A stretch of 64,000 bases of DNA from Phoronis australis (taxonomy: Eukaryota > Phoronida > Phoronidae). Location of the stretch: positions 1,071,092-1,135,091 of the forward strand of contig NMRA01000068.1 in the NCBI GenBank assembly GCA_002633005.1, read 5' to 3'. The notes below the pieces were generated by a model. That model worked only from the letters and a program-made list of their open reading frames with translations, was not told where the DNA came from and did no database searches. A program made the position numbers and the translations under genes. Position 1 is the first letter of the stretch, and each line of letters begins with the position of its first letter. Shown piece after piece: positions 13,001 to 21,670 of the stretch.

Positions 13001-16000
13001 AATAAACATTTTTGTGGAAATTCTGGCAATCTCTGTGAAAATCACAGTTTTAGAACAAGTTGCAGTCGCATCATTACATATGGGCAATTTTTTATAAGAA
13101 TCTGTGGTCATTGAAGGTTTGAAAAATATGCAATTTTGTACATTCACTTTAAAAGTTATTAAAATGAGTTGATCCTCAATAACAAAGGCTGTTCACTTAT
13201 ATAACTTTTTGTGAAAAACAGATATGATACTCTTATCATATGAATTTATTGAGTCTGCTGTCAGACTTTTGAGCCTATCACGATTACTGTTAAGGTGATT
13301 TTATGTCGTGTTATTTTTTGTTCGTAGAATGGTGATGACGACAAGCTTACAGAAGCAGACTTGCGTGAGCGTGTTAAGGCCTGGATGGCTGACCAAAATG
13401 ATGTAGTTAATGAAAAGGGAGATAATCACTTGCAACAGAGCAGGGGAGTTAACAACCAATCCGTGCATGATCATGAAGTGGAACAAAAGTGCCATGAAGT
13501 TATTCTTGATGAAGGTAAGGGCTGGGTCACTGCTCTTCAAAGGTTGTGTGAAGCGATTCTGGATATTACTTTTGTAATGAGGAATTATGTTGTGGCCGTA
13601 TAATCCTGAATATACTGTCACATAGAAGATTGAATTCGTTTTGTATTAAGAATCTACGATACATTGTACATAAACTGTGTTGGCTGATGGAGCAGGCAGT
13701 GTGAAACAATTGTGTACTGCAACCAGTCCCTCTACGCTTATAGGAGAACAAATTGACGGGTGATTAGCTGACATCTGGTGAGACTTCTGTTTCATCCGAG
13801 ACACCACATAATTCCTTCAAGGCAATTTATTTTGTGAATAAAAGTCATAATTTGGTATCGTTGATTTAAGTGATGTAAAAATTCTCCAATTTGGGACAGT
13901 GAAAAATTAATTATTTTGCTCATGGTAGGAGCTTGTCCCAAATTCTAGAAATAGGCAATATTTGCCGTCCCGGCAAATTTAAGAATCAGCAGAAAAACGA
14001 CAAAATTCAGTAGTTGACAACGAACATTGTCCGAAATTTGCAAAATATGGCGAATGCCAAAATCGCACATGTACCAAATTCCAGAATCAAGAAAATTTAT
14101 TTTTTTGCAGGAAGCAAGCACTGTGCTTCACCTTTCTGGCATTGAGCAGAACCTTGTTCTAAGGGCTTCACACACTTGGCAATCAAGTTAAAATAAACGT
14201 TAGGTTTTGGAGTAAAAGCCACGGTTCAAGGCCAGAATGTCATTGGTTGTGATTTTTTGTGATGCATGACATCTCTCATTCTACTCTCCATCTCAGACAT
14301 GTGTTAGGAAACAATGAAATTATTGTAGGCGTTTAATTGATTTTCCACAGGTTCTAGTGACCACCTGTTGGGAGACCTCAAAGTTGGAGAGGAAGTACTT
14401 GCTAGGTGGCCAGATGATGGATGGTATTACAGAGGTACATTTAACCCATATAGGGTGCTTGCCCATCAGTTTGTTCAAAAAAAGTTTGGTCATTGACTTA
14501 TTAAGGTGTTAGACTGTCTTTCATGTGACTAGTATTGTGGACTAGATATGGTGTTGAAACATCAGCCTTGTCACTGGTGCTTAAATTAAATGTCTTGGAT
14601 TAATTGCTGTAAAGTTGAGCTGATAAAATTGAAAACTGTAACAATGGTGTTTGGAAGATGGAAACATACCACATATCATCAGCATGATGTCACTAATCTA
14701 ACGTGTGTGGCGCAAACGGGATGTTGTGAACTTGTATTCAAGACGATCATGTGTCTGATCAATGGATTACATATAAGAGTGATGTTAGTACTACAAAAGT
14801 TATTTTCATTTTTGTTTGGTGTGTTTGTAGTTTGTAATTAATAGACTAGGTTTTGGCCATTATTTAGTACATTTTCTAGACCNTATATCAAATCGCCGCG
14901 TTACTGTCTATTGGCGACGAGGATAAAGAACTACTTTCATAGTAATGGTTCAACATTTTTACGTGCCTGTACCGAATGGACTTTGGGGTAAGAAAATATC
15001 ACTTTCTGCGCAAATAGGTTCGCTTGGGTGAGATTCTCAAGTTACTAAAGTTTCTTATATTGCTTTCCTCTAGAATCGTATAATATCATGAGTTTTAATT
15101 CAGGGTTACGTTTGAATCTATGCACTAGAAAATTTTTGTTATTTTGAACACTGGGTCATTTCTTTGGGTTACGGCCAGTGGCAAGTTAAAAAATCCTCTT
15201 GGTTTGACAGCCTAGTTTCTCCACGGCGCGTTCCCAGCTCAGAAGCACGGTTTATCTGCGAAGACTCTACTCTGACGGCATGTAGTTGTTAATATGTCGC
15301 GCGCGCGGCTTGTCTTCACAGCGCGTGCATGCACTCTCACCGAATCGTGCAACACCACCCACGTCGACACTCAGCGTCCTCTCGCAAGACACCTGACCTT
15401 ATATTACCGACTTCTCTTATACATGCACAATTTCTGCACTGACTCCTCAAGCTGAGTGCAGTGATGGCTTCGGTAGGACTTGGCGTACTTTGCAGATACA
15501 CAAACAGGCTCAGGCTCGGAACAGGAGCTAGTTCACCATTTCACTACCAACTTTCACATGGTCAAAATAGAATTATTTTATTCTTGGTCTTGCTACAACA
15601 CCAATATCAGCTGGTACAGCACTCTCGATTGCCCGGTTACGCAATGCTTGTTGACAGGGTTAGATTAGAGCTAGTGTCCTTGTATATAAGCTCCACCCCA
15701 GTTGTCAATCACTGAGCTGGTGAGCACTCAAGCCATACGACTTACTGAGGCTTGGTCAAATATAGCTAAAAAAACAACTTTGGATTTTCAGAATGATTTT
15801 ATTTTTCTTCAGTATACTGTGCATCAAGAATTAAAGATTAGGATGACATAAAAATGTAAGAAACAGTCAAAAAATTTTTTTTGTGTATCCACCTACATTA
15901 AGCCTTTTGTTAAGCTGTGTGTTTACTTACACACACTAACTGCAGGGACAGTTTAATGTATGTTGAGAGCAGGATTCACAAACTGCTTTCACTGACGTTG

Positions 16001-18144
16001 CATTTCAATTTCAAAATACCTATTTTATGTAAACAAATGTAAGCCAATATGCGAAATTAAGTTACCCCTTCCAAGCACAAAATGTTTCTGTGTTGCAAAA
16101 GGTCAATATAGATACACCGTGTTGTTAGAACAATAACCCCAACCTTTAAAGCTAATGGATCAATACATATAAGCCTCGTTGAAATGCTTTATCAGTGGTA
16201 GAAATATAATGCTTATTGTAACTTGTATCAGGACTTAGGACATGCTTCCATTGTTGCTGTCATGGCAGAAATATGTGTATTTTCGTCAAGAAAATTAATT
16301 GAAATTTGTAGTCTTTGTTTTGCAATAAGTCATGCTATCTTAGTGCATGTGAGTAAATGTTTAGTAACTGTTAAATGGTTGTTCTGCTTCATTTCATTAT
16401 TGACACTCAGTTAGGTGACATGGCAGTGTCCCTGCACCCTGTGTATTCATTCAATGTCATTTTTTATCCTATCTTATTCAGGTTGGTGACACAGTAGTGG
16501 CCCTGCACCCTGCATATTCATTCAGCTATGCTCCCGCTACTGTAACAGAGGTCTTCCCTGACCTGTGGACTCAAGTTCGCATGTTTGATGGAACTGAAGA
16601 CAAGATTCCTCGGGATGAGGTCTACAAACTTTTGGCTGGGAAATATGAAGCTGCTGTTGATTATATCTCCAGCTGTGAGAATCGCATCATCAAACAAGCT
16701 GTTGTTGCTAGGGACAACAACACAGGCTGCTTCTGTTTAGGTGAGTTTTAATTTAATTGTATTATCCAAAAATTCTGAATTCCTTTTGTTTCCCTTTTTG
16801 TGCACATGCTGGTCATTGCAATGAGATCAAGTTATGGTCTCCATATGTTGGTTTCATTTGTTTAACAAGATTTTAGCTAAAACAAGAGAGGTGTGATTCT
16901 TTTGTAAAGTGTGGCAAAAAGATAATTAAATGTGTATTTTCCACGTTTTGCACGAAAGTAATTGTCAAAAATTGTCTCATGGTAACAATGTTTTTGATGA
17001 CATCTACACAGTACAAATCAGGCTAATATCAGACCAGGAGCTTTTATCTGTATTTTTATTGTGTCTCAGCTGCTAGTCTGAAGTACTTGTTGTCGATACT
17101 TGTCTCAATTTTTAAACCAACACTTACTTAACCTTAAAGATGTATTTGTATACTCCTAACTACGCTGTATAGCAGGAACTAAATGACAATTCTATTTTAA
17201 CATAGTCTAAGCTGAACAAAGTGCAGTAGTATTCACTGCCAACTTGTAAATGTGAAAACAAATAATTCTACAAATAGGTGACCTTTGCACTAATGAATAT
17301 GTACCTCACGGGCTCACTCAGTCTCCATCATACAGTGTTATTCCCCAGCACCACGTAATGATACTTACTGCATGGACACAGTTCAGTGATTTACACCGGA
17401 TCATTTTTGCCACAAAACCCACTGTTTAAAACACTTGGCAATTTTCAACCCACTTCATAATTCACATCTTCGCTATATGTTGTGTTTCTAACTAATTGGT
17501 CAAGCAATCACAAAGACAATGAATTAACCTACAAGTTGCTCTTAAAAAGTTGTCGGGGTAAAACTGCGCAATAGTCTGATATAACGTGCCCGCATTTTGA
17601 GAACCAGTTTGATGCTCGTTATTTAGTGAGGGAAAACTGGTTCTAAACATTCCGGGCACGTTATATCAGACCATTACCTAAACTGTTTCCACTTATACTA
17701 TGACTTTGTACTTTCAAGAATGCCATCTATTATTGACAGATTGCTGAAAATTGCTCATTCTTCTGTTTACACTTGAATACCAAGAGAGTACAATGACTTT
17801 CAGGTTCTGTGAAAGAGAGAGTTGGAAATGGTCGCCAGTATGTCATAGAGTGGCCTGATTCATCACTGTCTATTCAGAGTGCTGAGCACATGTTTGGTGC
17901 ATTCACCAAGTGGCGAGACTTGCAGTGCGGTGAGCGGGTCTTAGCCATGGCTGATGTGGTAAACTACATCTATTTACCTGGATGGATTAAGGCAACAAGT
18001 GGCAATAAATTTACAGTGAAATTCTGTAATGGCAAGTTGCTTCATGTAGAGCCTGGTCACTGCTTTTGGTTATCTCAACTCTATTATGATAATGCCGTGG
18101 CTTTTTATAGAAATAAGAATCAACATGCTGTAGCCATGTTTTAG
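812..18144 (+). CDS. VWA3B: VWA3B-like protein, 3' part of gene (11 exons seen, 1 probably lost at a gap)
   Basis: This is the C-terminal half of a large protein resembling von Willebrand factor A domain-containing protein 3B. Any VWA domains lie upstream of the window. Exons: 812-1061, 7108-7380, 8033-8170, 8781-8890, 9997-10037, 10461-10792, 11350-11457, 13328-13514, 14351-14434, 16482-16740 and 17804-18144. All phases agree except between 14434 (phase 1) and 16482 (phase 0), so one exon is missing there, where an unsequenced base (N) stands at 14883. The protein has repeated Tudor-like segments: VVARYHIDGLYYQG in the second exon, VLARWPDDGWYYRG in the ninth and VGDTVVALHPAYSFSYAP in the tenth. 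This fits the DUF4537 family. Between them is an acidic, Asn/Ser/Lys-rich linker leading into a charged helix. Family membership is recalled, not searched; a C11orf16-type DUF4537 protein is the main alternative. The molecular function is unknown. Confidence 0.75.
1057..1300 (+). repeat. Degenerate minisatellite that includes the exon donor
   Basis: Tandem copies of a unit around ATGAGGTCAGTGGATAGGCT with CT-rich spacers. GTCAGT or close variants occur at 1062 (the real donor), 1171, 1246 and 1285, with weaker GGTGG and GGCAG versions near 1100 and 1210. Positions 1166-1179 nearly repeat 1057-1070. Confidence 0.75.
1301..7107 (+). other. Large VWA3B-like intron, no gene seen
   Basis: The exons on either side are both phase 0 and read as continuous protein, so no coding exon is required here. 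Short open frames show no recognisable protein and no splice context. The only clear structure is the tandem repeat at 2104-2245. Confidence 0.7.
2104..2245. repeat. TTAGTTAGCTGAGAC minisatellite
   Basis: About six tandem copies of a 20-24 bp unit based on GTTAGTTAGCTGAGACT, with small indels. It is intronic and distant from any exon. Confidence 0.85.
7108..7380 (+). CDS. VWA3B: VWA3B-like exon 2 (Tudor-like DUF4537 segment)
   Basis: Exactly 91 codons, phase 0 at both ends. The acceptor is TTCACAG|GGT and the donor AGG|GTGAAT. It holds a beta-barrel-like stretch, VVARYHIDGLYYQGFVIKS, followed by an I/V-rich strand region ending IPIGGAVARPVLR. Such short alternating strands with a central Y/W-Y-G are typical of Tudor-like folds. 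Confidence 0.85.
7409..7631. mobile_element. Palindromic MITE-like element in intron
   Basis: Two imperfect inverted arms of about 82 bp (7409-7490 and 7546-7631) share GACTTTTTGTTTGCAAGCTT and CGTAGTGTC, with a 55-base loop. The string CTTATTATATA flanks it at 7394 and 7661 and could be an extended target duplication, though the AT-rich sequence makes chance likely. It lies right after the exon ending at 7380. Confidence 0.75.
8033..8170 (+). CDS. VWA3B: VWA3B-like exon 3
   Basis: 46 codons, phase 0 to phase 0, beginning VGDHVMVHVVKDGKLECYVP after a GCTGCAG acceptor and ending GAG|GTATTG. It continues the DUF4537 pattern of a VGD start and a strand-rich Y-V-P-A segment. Confidence 0.85.
8781..8890 (+). 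CDS. VWA3B: VWA3B-like exon 4
   Basis: 110 bases, starting in phase 0 after TATTTTAG and ending in phase 2 at GACAG|GTGAGG. It encodes a basic strand segment (LIKISKSRYSFSVRYIDSLK) that completes the preceding Tudor-like unit and turns acidic at the end. Confidence 0.85.
9156..9545. repeat. (CAGTCACT)n tetranucleotide-based satellite
   Basis: About 390 bases of degenerate CAGT/CACT tetramers (CAGTCACTCAGTCAGTCACT and variants), the longest simple repeat of the window. It lies in the VWA3B-like intron between the exons at 8781 and 9997. Confidence 0.95.
9997..10037 (+). CDS. VWA3B: VWA3B-like microexon 5
   Basis: A 41-base exon, too short for an ordinary open-frame search. It is joined by TTTCAG before and GTAATG after. 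It completes the codon left in phase 2 by the previous exon, encodes GHSANEDKKELTE and ends in phase 1, as the next exon needs. Phase agreement on both sides supports it strongly. Confidence 0.8.
10461..10792 (+). CDS. VWA3B: VWA3B-like exon 6 (acidic linker and coiled coil)
   Basis: 332 bases from phase 1 to phase 0, with acceptor GTCTCAG|AT and donor AAG|GTAGGA. The first two-thirds is low-complexity Asp/Glu/Asn/Ser/Lys, probably disordered (SSDTNNNDNKDNEKGSEEE). The end is a regular heptad-like helix, RMEELQKQLLEEYKKQAKQQ. Confidence 0.85.
10799..11062. repeat. G-rich intronic minisatellite
   Basis: About five tandem units of 50-60 bp based on GTAGGTCTGTATGTGTTGTA followed by GGGGGCTGGGGGCATC. 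The array starts six bases after the donor at 10793 but does not obviously include it. It creates long open frames on the minus strand that should not be taken as genes. Confidence 0.9.
11350..11457 (+). CDS. VWA3B: VWA3B-like exon 7 (basic helix)
   Basis: 36 codons, phase 0 to phase 0, with acceptor TGTTACAG|AAA and donor AAG|GTAACG. The product is very basic (KLRKETRRLAKTQRKILKKY) and continues the helix of the previous exon. Confidence 0.85.
12490..12860 (+). repeat. Dispersed 'CCCTAGTGGC' repeat, plus orientation
   Basis: It begins with a short hairpin (GCGCCCACATATTTACATGTGGACGC) split around a loop and a CCGT tetramer run (about 12537-12575). Two internal units follow, each with CATGAAATTTGG, GGATSCGAC and CCTAGTGGC. 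The same sequence recurs inverted at 36740-36865, and a CCCCCTAGTGGCC relic is at 51362. Confidence 0.8.
13328..13514 (+). CDS. VWA3B: VWA3B-like exon 8
   Basis: 187 bases from phase 0 to phase 1, with acceptor TTCGTAG|AAT and donor GAAG|GTAAGG. The product is hydrophilic, with a helix DLRERVKAWMADQNDVVNEK and a His/Glu-rich tail, and is probably linker between Tudor-like segments. Confidence 0.85.
13868..14112. mobile_element. MITE-like repeat, family shared with 59190-59490
   Basis: It starts AATTCTCCAATTTGGGACAG and matches 59195-59440 in the same order, including TGAAAAATTAATTATTTTGC, GCTTGTCCCA.ATTCTAGAAAT and GAATGCCAAAATCGC. The far inverted end seen in the other copy is missing here, so this copy is truncated. 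Confidence 0.75.
14351..14434 (+). CDS. VWA3B: VWA3B-like exon 9 (start of second Tudor-like segment)
   Basis: 84 bases, phase 1 to phase 1, with acceptor TTCCACAG|GT and donor AGAG|GTACAT. It encodes LLGDLKVGEEVLARWPDDGW followed by YYRG, a near copy of the Tudor-like motif at 7210-7260. Its continuation is not found downstream. Confidence 0.85.
14883..14883. other. Assembly gap (single N), likely site of a lost VWA3B-like exon
   Basis: The exon ending at 14434 leaves phase 1, but the next recognisable exon at 16482 starts in phase 0; a direct join would give a stop in the third codon. An exon with length of 3n+2 is needed, and I find none between. The other internal N characters mark contig joins, so the exon probably lies in unsequenced DNA here. 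Confidence 0.65.
14884..15790 (+). mobile_element. Possible LTR retroelement fragment
   Basis: This block is richer in G+C than its surroundings. It has TTGGCGACGAGGATAAAGAA at 14910-14929, resembling the sequence just after the 5' LTR of many Ty3/gypsy elements, then a short frame starting MVQHFYVPVPNG at 14945. A TATATAAGC box is at 15692. No LTR pair, protease or polymerase is visible, so this is tentative. Confidence 0.3.
16405..16481 (+). repeat. Partial tandem copy of an exon's acceptor and first codons
   Basis: CTCAG then TTAGGTGACATGGCAGTGTC at 16406-16430 and CCTGCACCC.G..TATTCATTCA copy the true acceptor and start of the exon at 16482, 71 bases downstream. The decoy AG is at 16409-16410. 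Its translation (LGDMAVSLHPVYSFN) parallels the real VGDTVVALHPAYSFS. Confidence 0.85.
16482..16740 (+). CDS. VWA3B: VWA3B-like exon 10 (third Tudor-like segment)
   Basis: 259 bases, phase 0 to phase 1, with acceptor CTTATTCAG|GTT and donor TTTAG|GTGAGT. VGDTVVALHPAYSFSYAPAT starts the domain. VRMFDGTEDKIPRDEVYKL has the acidic loop and R-D-E ending typical of the family. Confidence 0.85.
17574..17671. mobile_element. Short palindromic MITE
   Basis: Inverted arms of about 38 bases run inward from GTCTGATATAACGTGCCCG to AGAACCAGTTT, with a 25-base loop. The element is 98 bases long and intronic. The arms differ by a few bases. Confidence 0.8.
17804..18144 (+). CDS. VWA3B: VWA3B-like terminal exon
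   Basis: The last coding exon starts with two bases completing the phase-1 codon (acceptor GACTTTCAG|GT), runs 112 codons and ends at TAG 18142-18144. It contains YVIEWPDSSLSIQSAEHMFG and a further strand-rich segment, LHVEPGHCFWLSQLYYDNA. The product ends VAMF. Confidence 0.9.
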
Positions 18145-19000
18145 AAACTGGCCCATGTAGGAATCGTGCAGGAAACTGCAGAAGGCCCGCAGTGTCCTTA
18201 CACATGAATGATTTCCCAAGCATCTGTGATGTTGAATGTTGTGATAAGGGCCAATATGAAAAGTTTCTTTTTTGTTGTTTTATATGAAAACAACATAAGT
18301 CGGGAGCAATATATATGTATATATACACATAAAAAAGAAACAAATGCAAGTGCTGTTTCCTCTTTGTGTTCCCAGTGTTTATCAGTGTGCCTGGGTAAGC
18401 CTAAAACTTCAATATTTAGACATGCATAGAATATGTCAGATATTAACCGTCTTGTGTACTCTCTGAATCATTTTACAACAGCCATTTCTTAAAATGTTTT
18501 ACGTAGTCTCAGGGCTTACTAATGGTCAAGCAGCGGGCCTGCAGAACAGATTAACGGGCCATTTTCCTGCCTAACATTCACATGTGCCCGTTTCACTATT
18601 TTTAGACAGCCACATAGATGATCAGAATACATTTTACTGCTTTCATCAATACAGCCTCTCTCGATTACCCTTAGAATCAAATGAATTTCATCGGATGCAT
18701 TTGCTAGATTGATGATTTACACAACTTATTTTTGGCTGTAATATTGGCTTCACCTAATGATCACTGTATGGAAATATCAACAGGCCTCTGTGGATAAAAG
18801 TTAATGTTTTATATAATGTAAATGCTACTCATCTAAATTGTTGTTATACTTAAGTTTCTGTTATGGTTTTTTAGTTTCGTTATGGACTTTATCGCTCAAT
18901 TTTGTAATTTCACTTGCTCAAAAGAGTTTGATTTCTGCATTTGGTCTCTTGATTGTACATTTTGAATTTTTGTAATTAATAAATTTTTATGGGACTCTGT
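18145..19000 (+). other. VWA3B-like 3' UTR
   Basis: About 850 AT-rich bases between the stop codon and the AATAAA at 18978-18983. No other gene is seen. Its end lies about 200 bases from the predicted 3' end of the opposing CNOT7/8-like gene. Confidence 0.6.
18978..18983 (+). terminator. Poly(A) signal AATAAA of the VWA3B-like gene
   Basis: AATAAA lies in TTAATAAATTTTTATGG, 834 bases after the stop. It is the most plausible plus-strand signal before the convergent gene. Confidence 0.6.
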
Positions 19001-19191
19001 CAGTGACATCTAAAGATTGTGTGGATTATTGCGTCTACTTGTTTTAAGTAAAAAATTAGCAAGGTCTCTTCTCATCAACATAATTGACAAAATGTTGGTC
19101 CAAATAATATGTAGATAATTTTTGGGCCAGTTCACACAATGTATCAGTAAATTTGAAGAAAACTTCGCTAGTGCCTTGCACAACACAAACA

Positions 19192-19197
19192 TTTATT
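19192..19197 (-). terminator. Candidate distal poly(A) signal of the CNOT7/8-like gene
   Basis: TTTATT on the plus strand reads AATAAA on the minus strand, 2.3 kb after the CNOT stop codon. Nearer signals (TTTATT at about 20396 and 20456) could be used instead, giving a shorter 3' UTR. Confidence 0.4.
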
Positions 19198-21514
19198 TAC
19201 AAAGTATTATAAAACATATCTACGTTCTACAGCACGGAATGATATCATCACAGCAGGTCAAGCCTGACTGGTCCACATACTCGTGCATTCATCTTACATC
19301 TCTCACAATGGCTGACACAGGGGAAGTAACGCACACAGGAAAGCAGACGCAGAAGTAGTGTCACGTAACGCTATACTGACAGGTATTGACAAACTACATC
19401 AGCCAAGTACAGTAAGGCTCTTTGGTTCATTATAACTGGACAGAAAATAAAAATAAAAAGGTCAATATTTACATCATTCAGCAATTCCTAACAAGAAACT
19501 AAAAACAGGGGAGATAATGAAGGAGACGTGCGTCTGCGTTACATTTTTGCCTGTATCAGCCACCATTGCTTATCACATGATAGCACGACTTGTTAAAACA
19601 TCAGAATAAAACCATGGATAAAAGTGGTGCAAATACAAACTGCCAAACTACGCGTCACGTACATTCAACCGCCACAGATAACGCCTGGTCTCTGCAAACA
19701 AAATGAAACTAATCTAAAAAGGTAATTATGTCTAAAACTGGATGCCTAATATATAATTAATGTATATCGAGTATTTGCACGCACAAAGATTAAACCATTT
19801 ATAATGATTTAATGCAGCTATGAACCAGCATTCCAACAAAGAAGAAAACTTTTGATATAGACCACAAACAACTACAAAATTAGACTGACCTGTTTCTTAC
19901 TCAGATGAGAAAGAGATTTCTGGGATTGCCAAGAGTTGACAGTTCACTATGGCGCATGAAATGACAGACCAGGACAAGCGAACTTGTACAGCTTGGACTA
20001 AAGCAATAACAAACTGTCAGTTCTTATGAAGCCTAGGAATCGCCTCTACTTTGACAATTTGAGATCCAAATTCATTATAATAGGTGGACTGAATCAAACC
20101 TAGATGTAAGGCAGGTTTATAATTGCTTAGTTCCTGGTACAAGTACATTCCTGAAATCAACATTAGTCTTCAGATAACCTGAATCTCTCAACAACGGCTT
20201 CTGAGGACAATGACTAGCTGGATGTAAAACTAGCCTACACAAACATACTGAAGACAGTCGATAATATTAGCAACATACTGAGAGGCAAAACTATGGTAAC
20301 ACCAGTAATATTCAAACCAATAAACTGTCTTTTTAAATTTTCCACAAATAAAAAGTAGAAAAATAACATCTACAGGTAAACAAAAATGTATTTCATTTAT
20401 TACTTTGCGGTCACCCATAATTACAGTAGGATGTAAAATGACACAAAATGCAGTTTTATTTGACCTGAGGATGCACACATTCACTAGAAGAAGAAACTAA
20501 AACTGCATCTTCACAAATAAATAGAGACTGCCAGAGTCAGTAGAGGCTTGGCACAGACAAAACATCAAGTCTGACTTAAAACAACGCGCAATAGTGGCGG
20601 CTCACCAAATTTGGCAATTTCAGACGTAAAATGAACACATACCTATGGCACATGGAACGTAAGGAGCGACAATGTCACAGACCACCAATTTGAAAAGTGT
20701 ACAAGATTACACTATAATGTGGTTACTCAGAGTGAGTGCTGCTATAACAGGAATACTCAAGAGTTAACCAATACACTGTGGAGAAATGAGAGAGATTAAA
20801 AACCAATAAGAAAAAAACCTACTATTGAACTTTCCAAATGATTCACTTGTGGCCGAGTGACCCAGGTAGGAGGTGTGTGACAGAACCTGTTGTCGTCCCC
20901 TGATCCCTATATCACAGTAAGTACATGTGGACCCCATTGTGTGCTATGACGACGGCATTCCGTGTGAGCTGAAGCTACTTGGCTAAAACCATTCATGGGT
21001 TTATCTAGGACTATTCATACAGTATGTCTTCACTTCCTCTGAGTTAAAGCTATTGGCTTTATAAAAATACTTCATTAGTGATTAAAAATCACAGTGAAGG
21101 CCTTTACTGTCCCTGTAACAACTAACCATGAACACCACTGACATTTTCAACAAGCATATTCACAAGATTCAAGGCCATGACAGATCGTGACCACTCCTAA
21201 AAGCATAGTCTTGCATCTTTACCACCCAAAGCAAATCAAATATAATAGACCTTGAGTCATCCATTTGAGTTAAAGTTGTGAAGCATGGCCACCTAAGAAG
21301 AGAACCAGCAAAGTGACGGGAAATAAACTTGTAACGGTATCATTGATAACCAGAAGAAGAAGTTTCACATAAAAAACTTAAGTTTCACAAAAATCCATTC
21401 CTTTTAGTATGAGTAACTTAGTTTGACAGACTAAGTGAACTACATGCAGTAGACATAGAGAACATTAAACATTACAGACAGTTGTCTTCCAACACTTTCA
21501 GTCATTGGACAGCA
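19198..21514 (-). other. Presumed long 3' UTR of the CNOT7/8-like gene
   Basis: Non-coding, fairly uniform A/T-rich sequence with no repeats and no recognisable exon. Its length depends on which poly(A) signal is used. Confidence 0.45.
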
Positions 21515-21670
21515 TCAACTCGATGTCGTCGTAGCAACCACATCGGTCGTGGTCGTGTTGTTGTATGCATTGTTTTCAAAGGTGGAGTTACCATTTTGCA
21601 CGTAAGATGTACCAAGACCATACAAATGGCCACAGTACTTGGCATCATCAATGTTGTCCTCAAAGAACAT
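21515..21670 (-). CDS. CNOT7: CNOT7/8-like last coding exon
   Basis: 156 bases. The acceptor TGTTCCAG|ATG starts MFFEDNIDDAKYCGHLYGLG, the conserved C-terminal CAF1 block. An Asn/Thr-rich tail (NNTTTTDVVATTTSS) follows to the stop at 21515-21517. Confidence 0.95.
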   Translation of the reverse strand: MFFEDNIDDAKYCGHLYGLGTSYVQNGNSTFENNAYNNTTTTDVVATTTSS

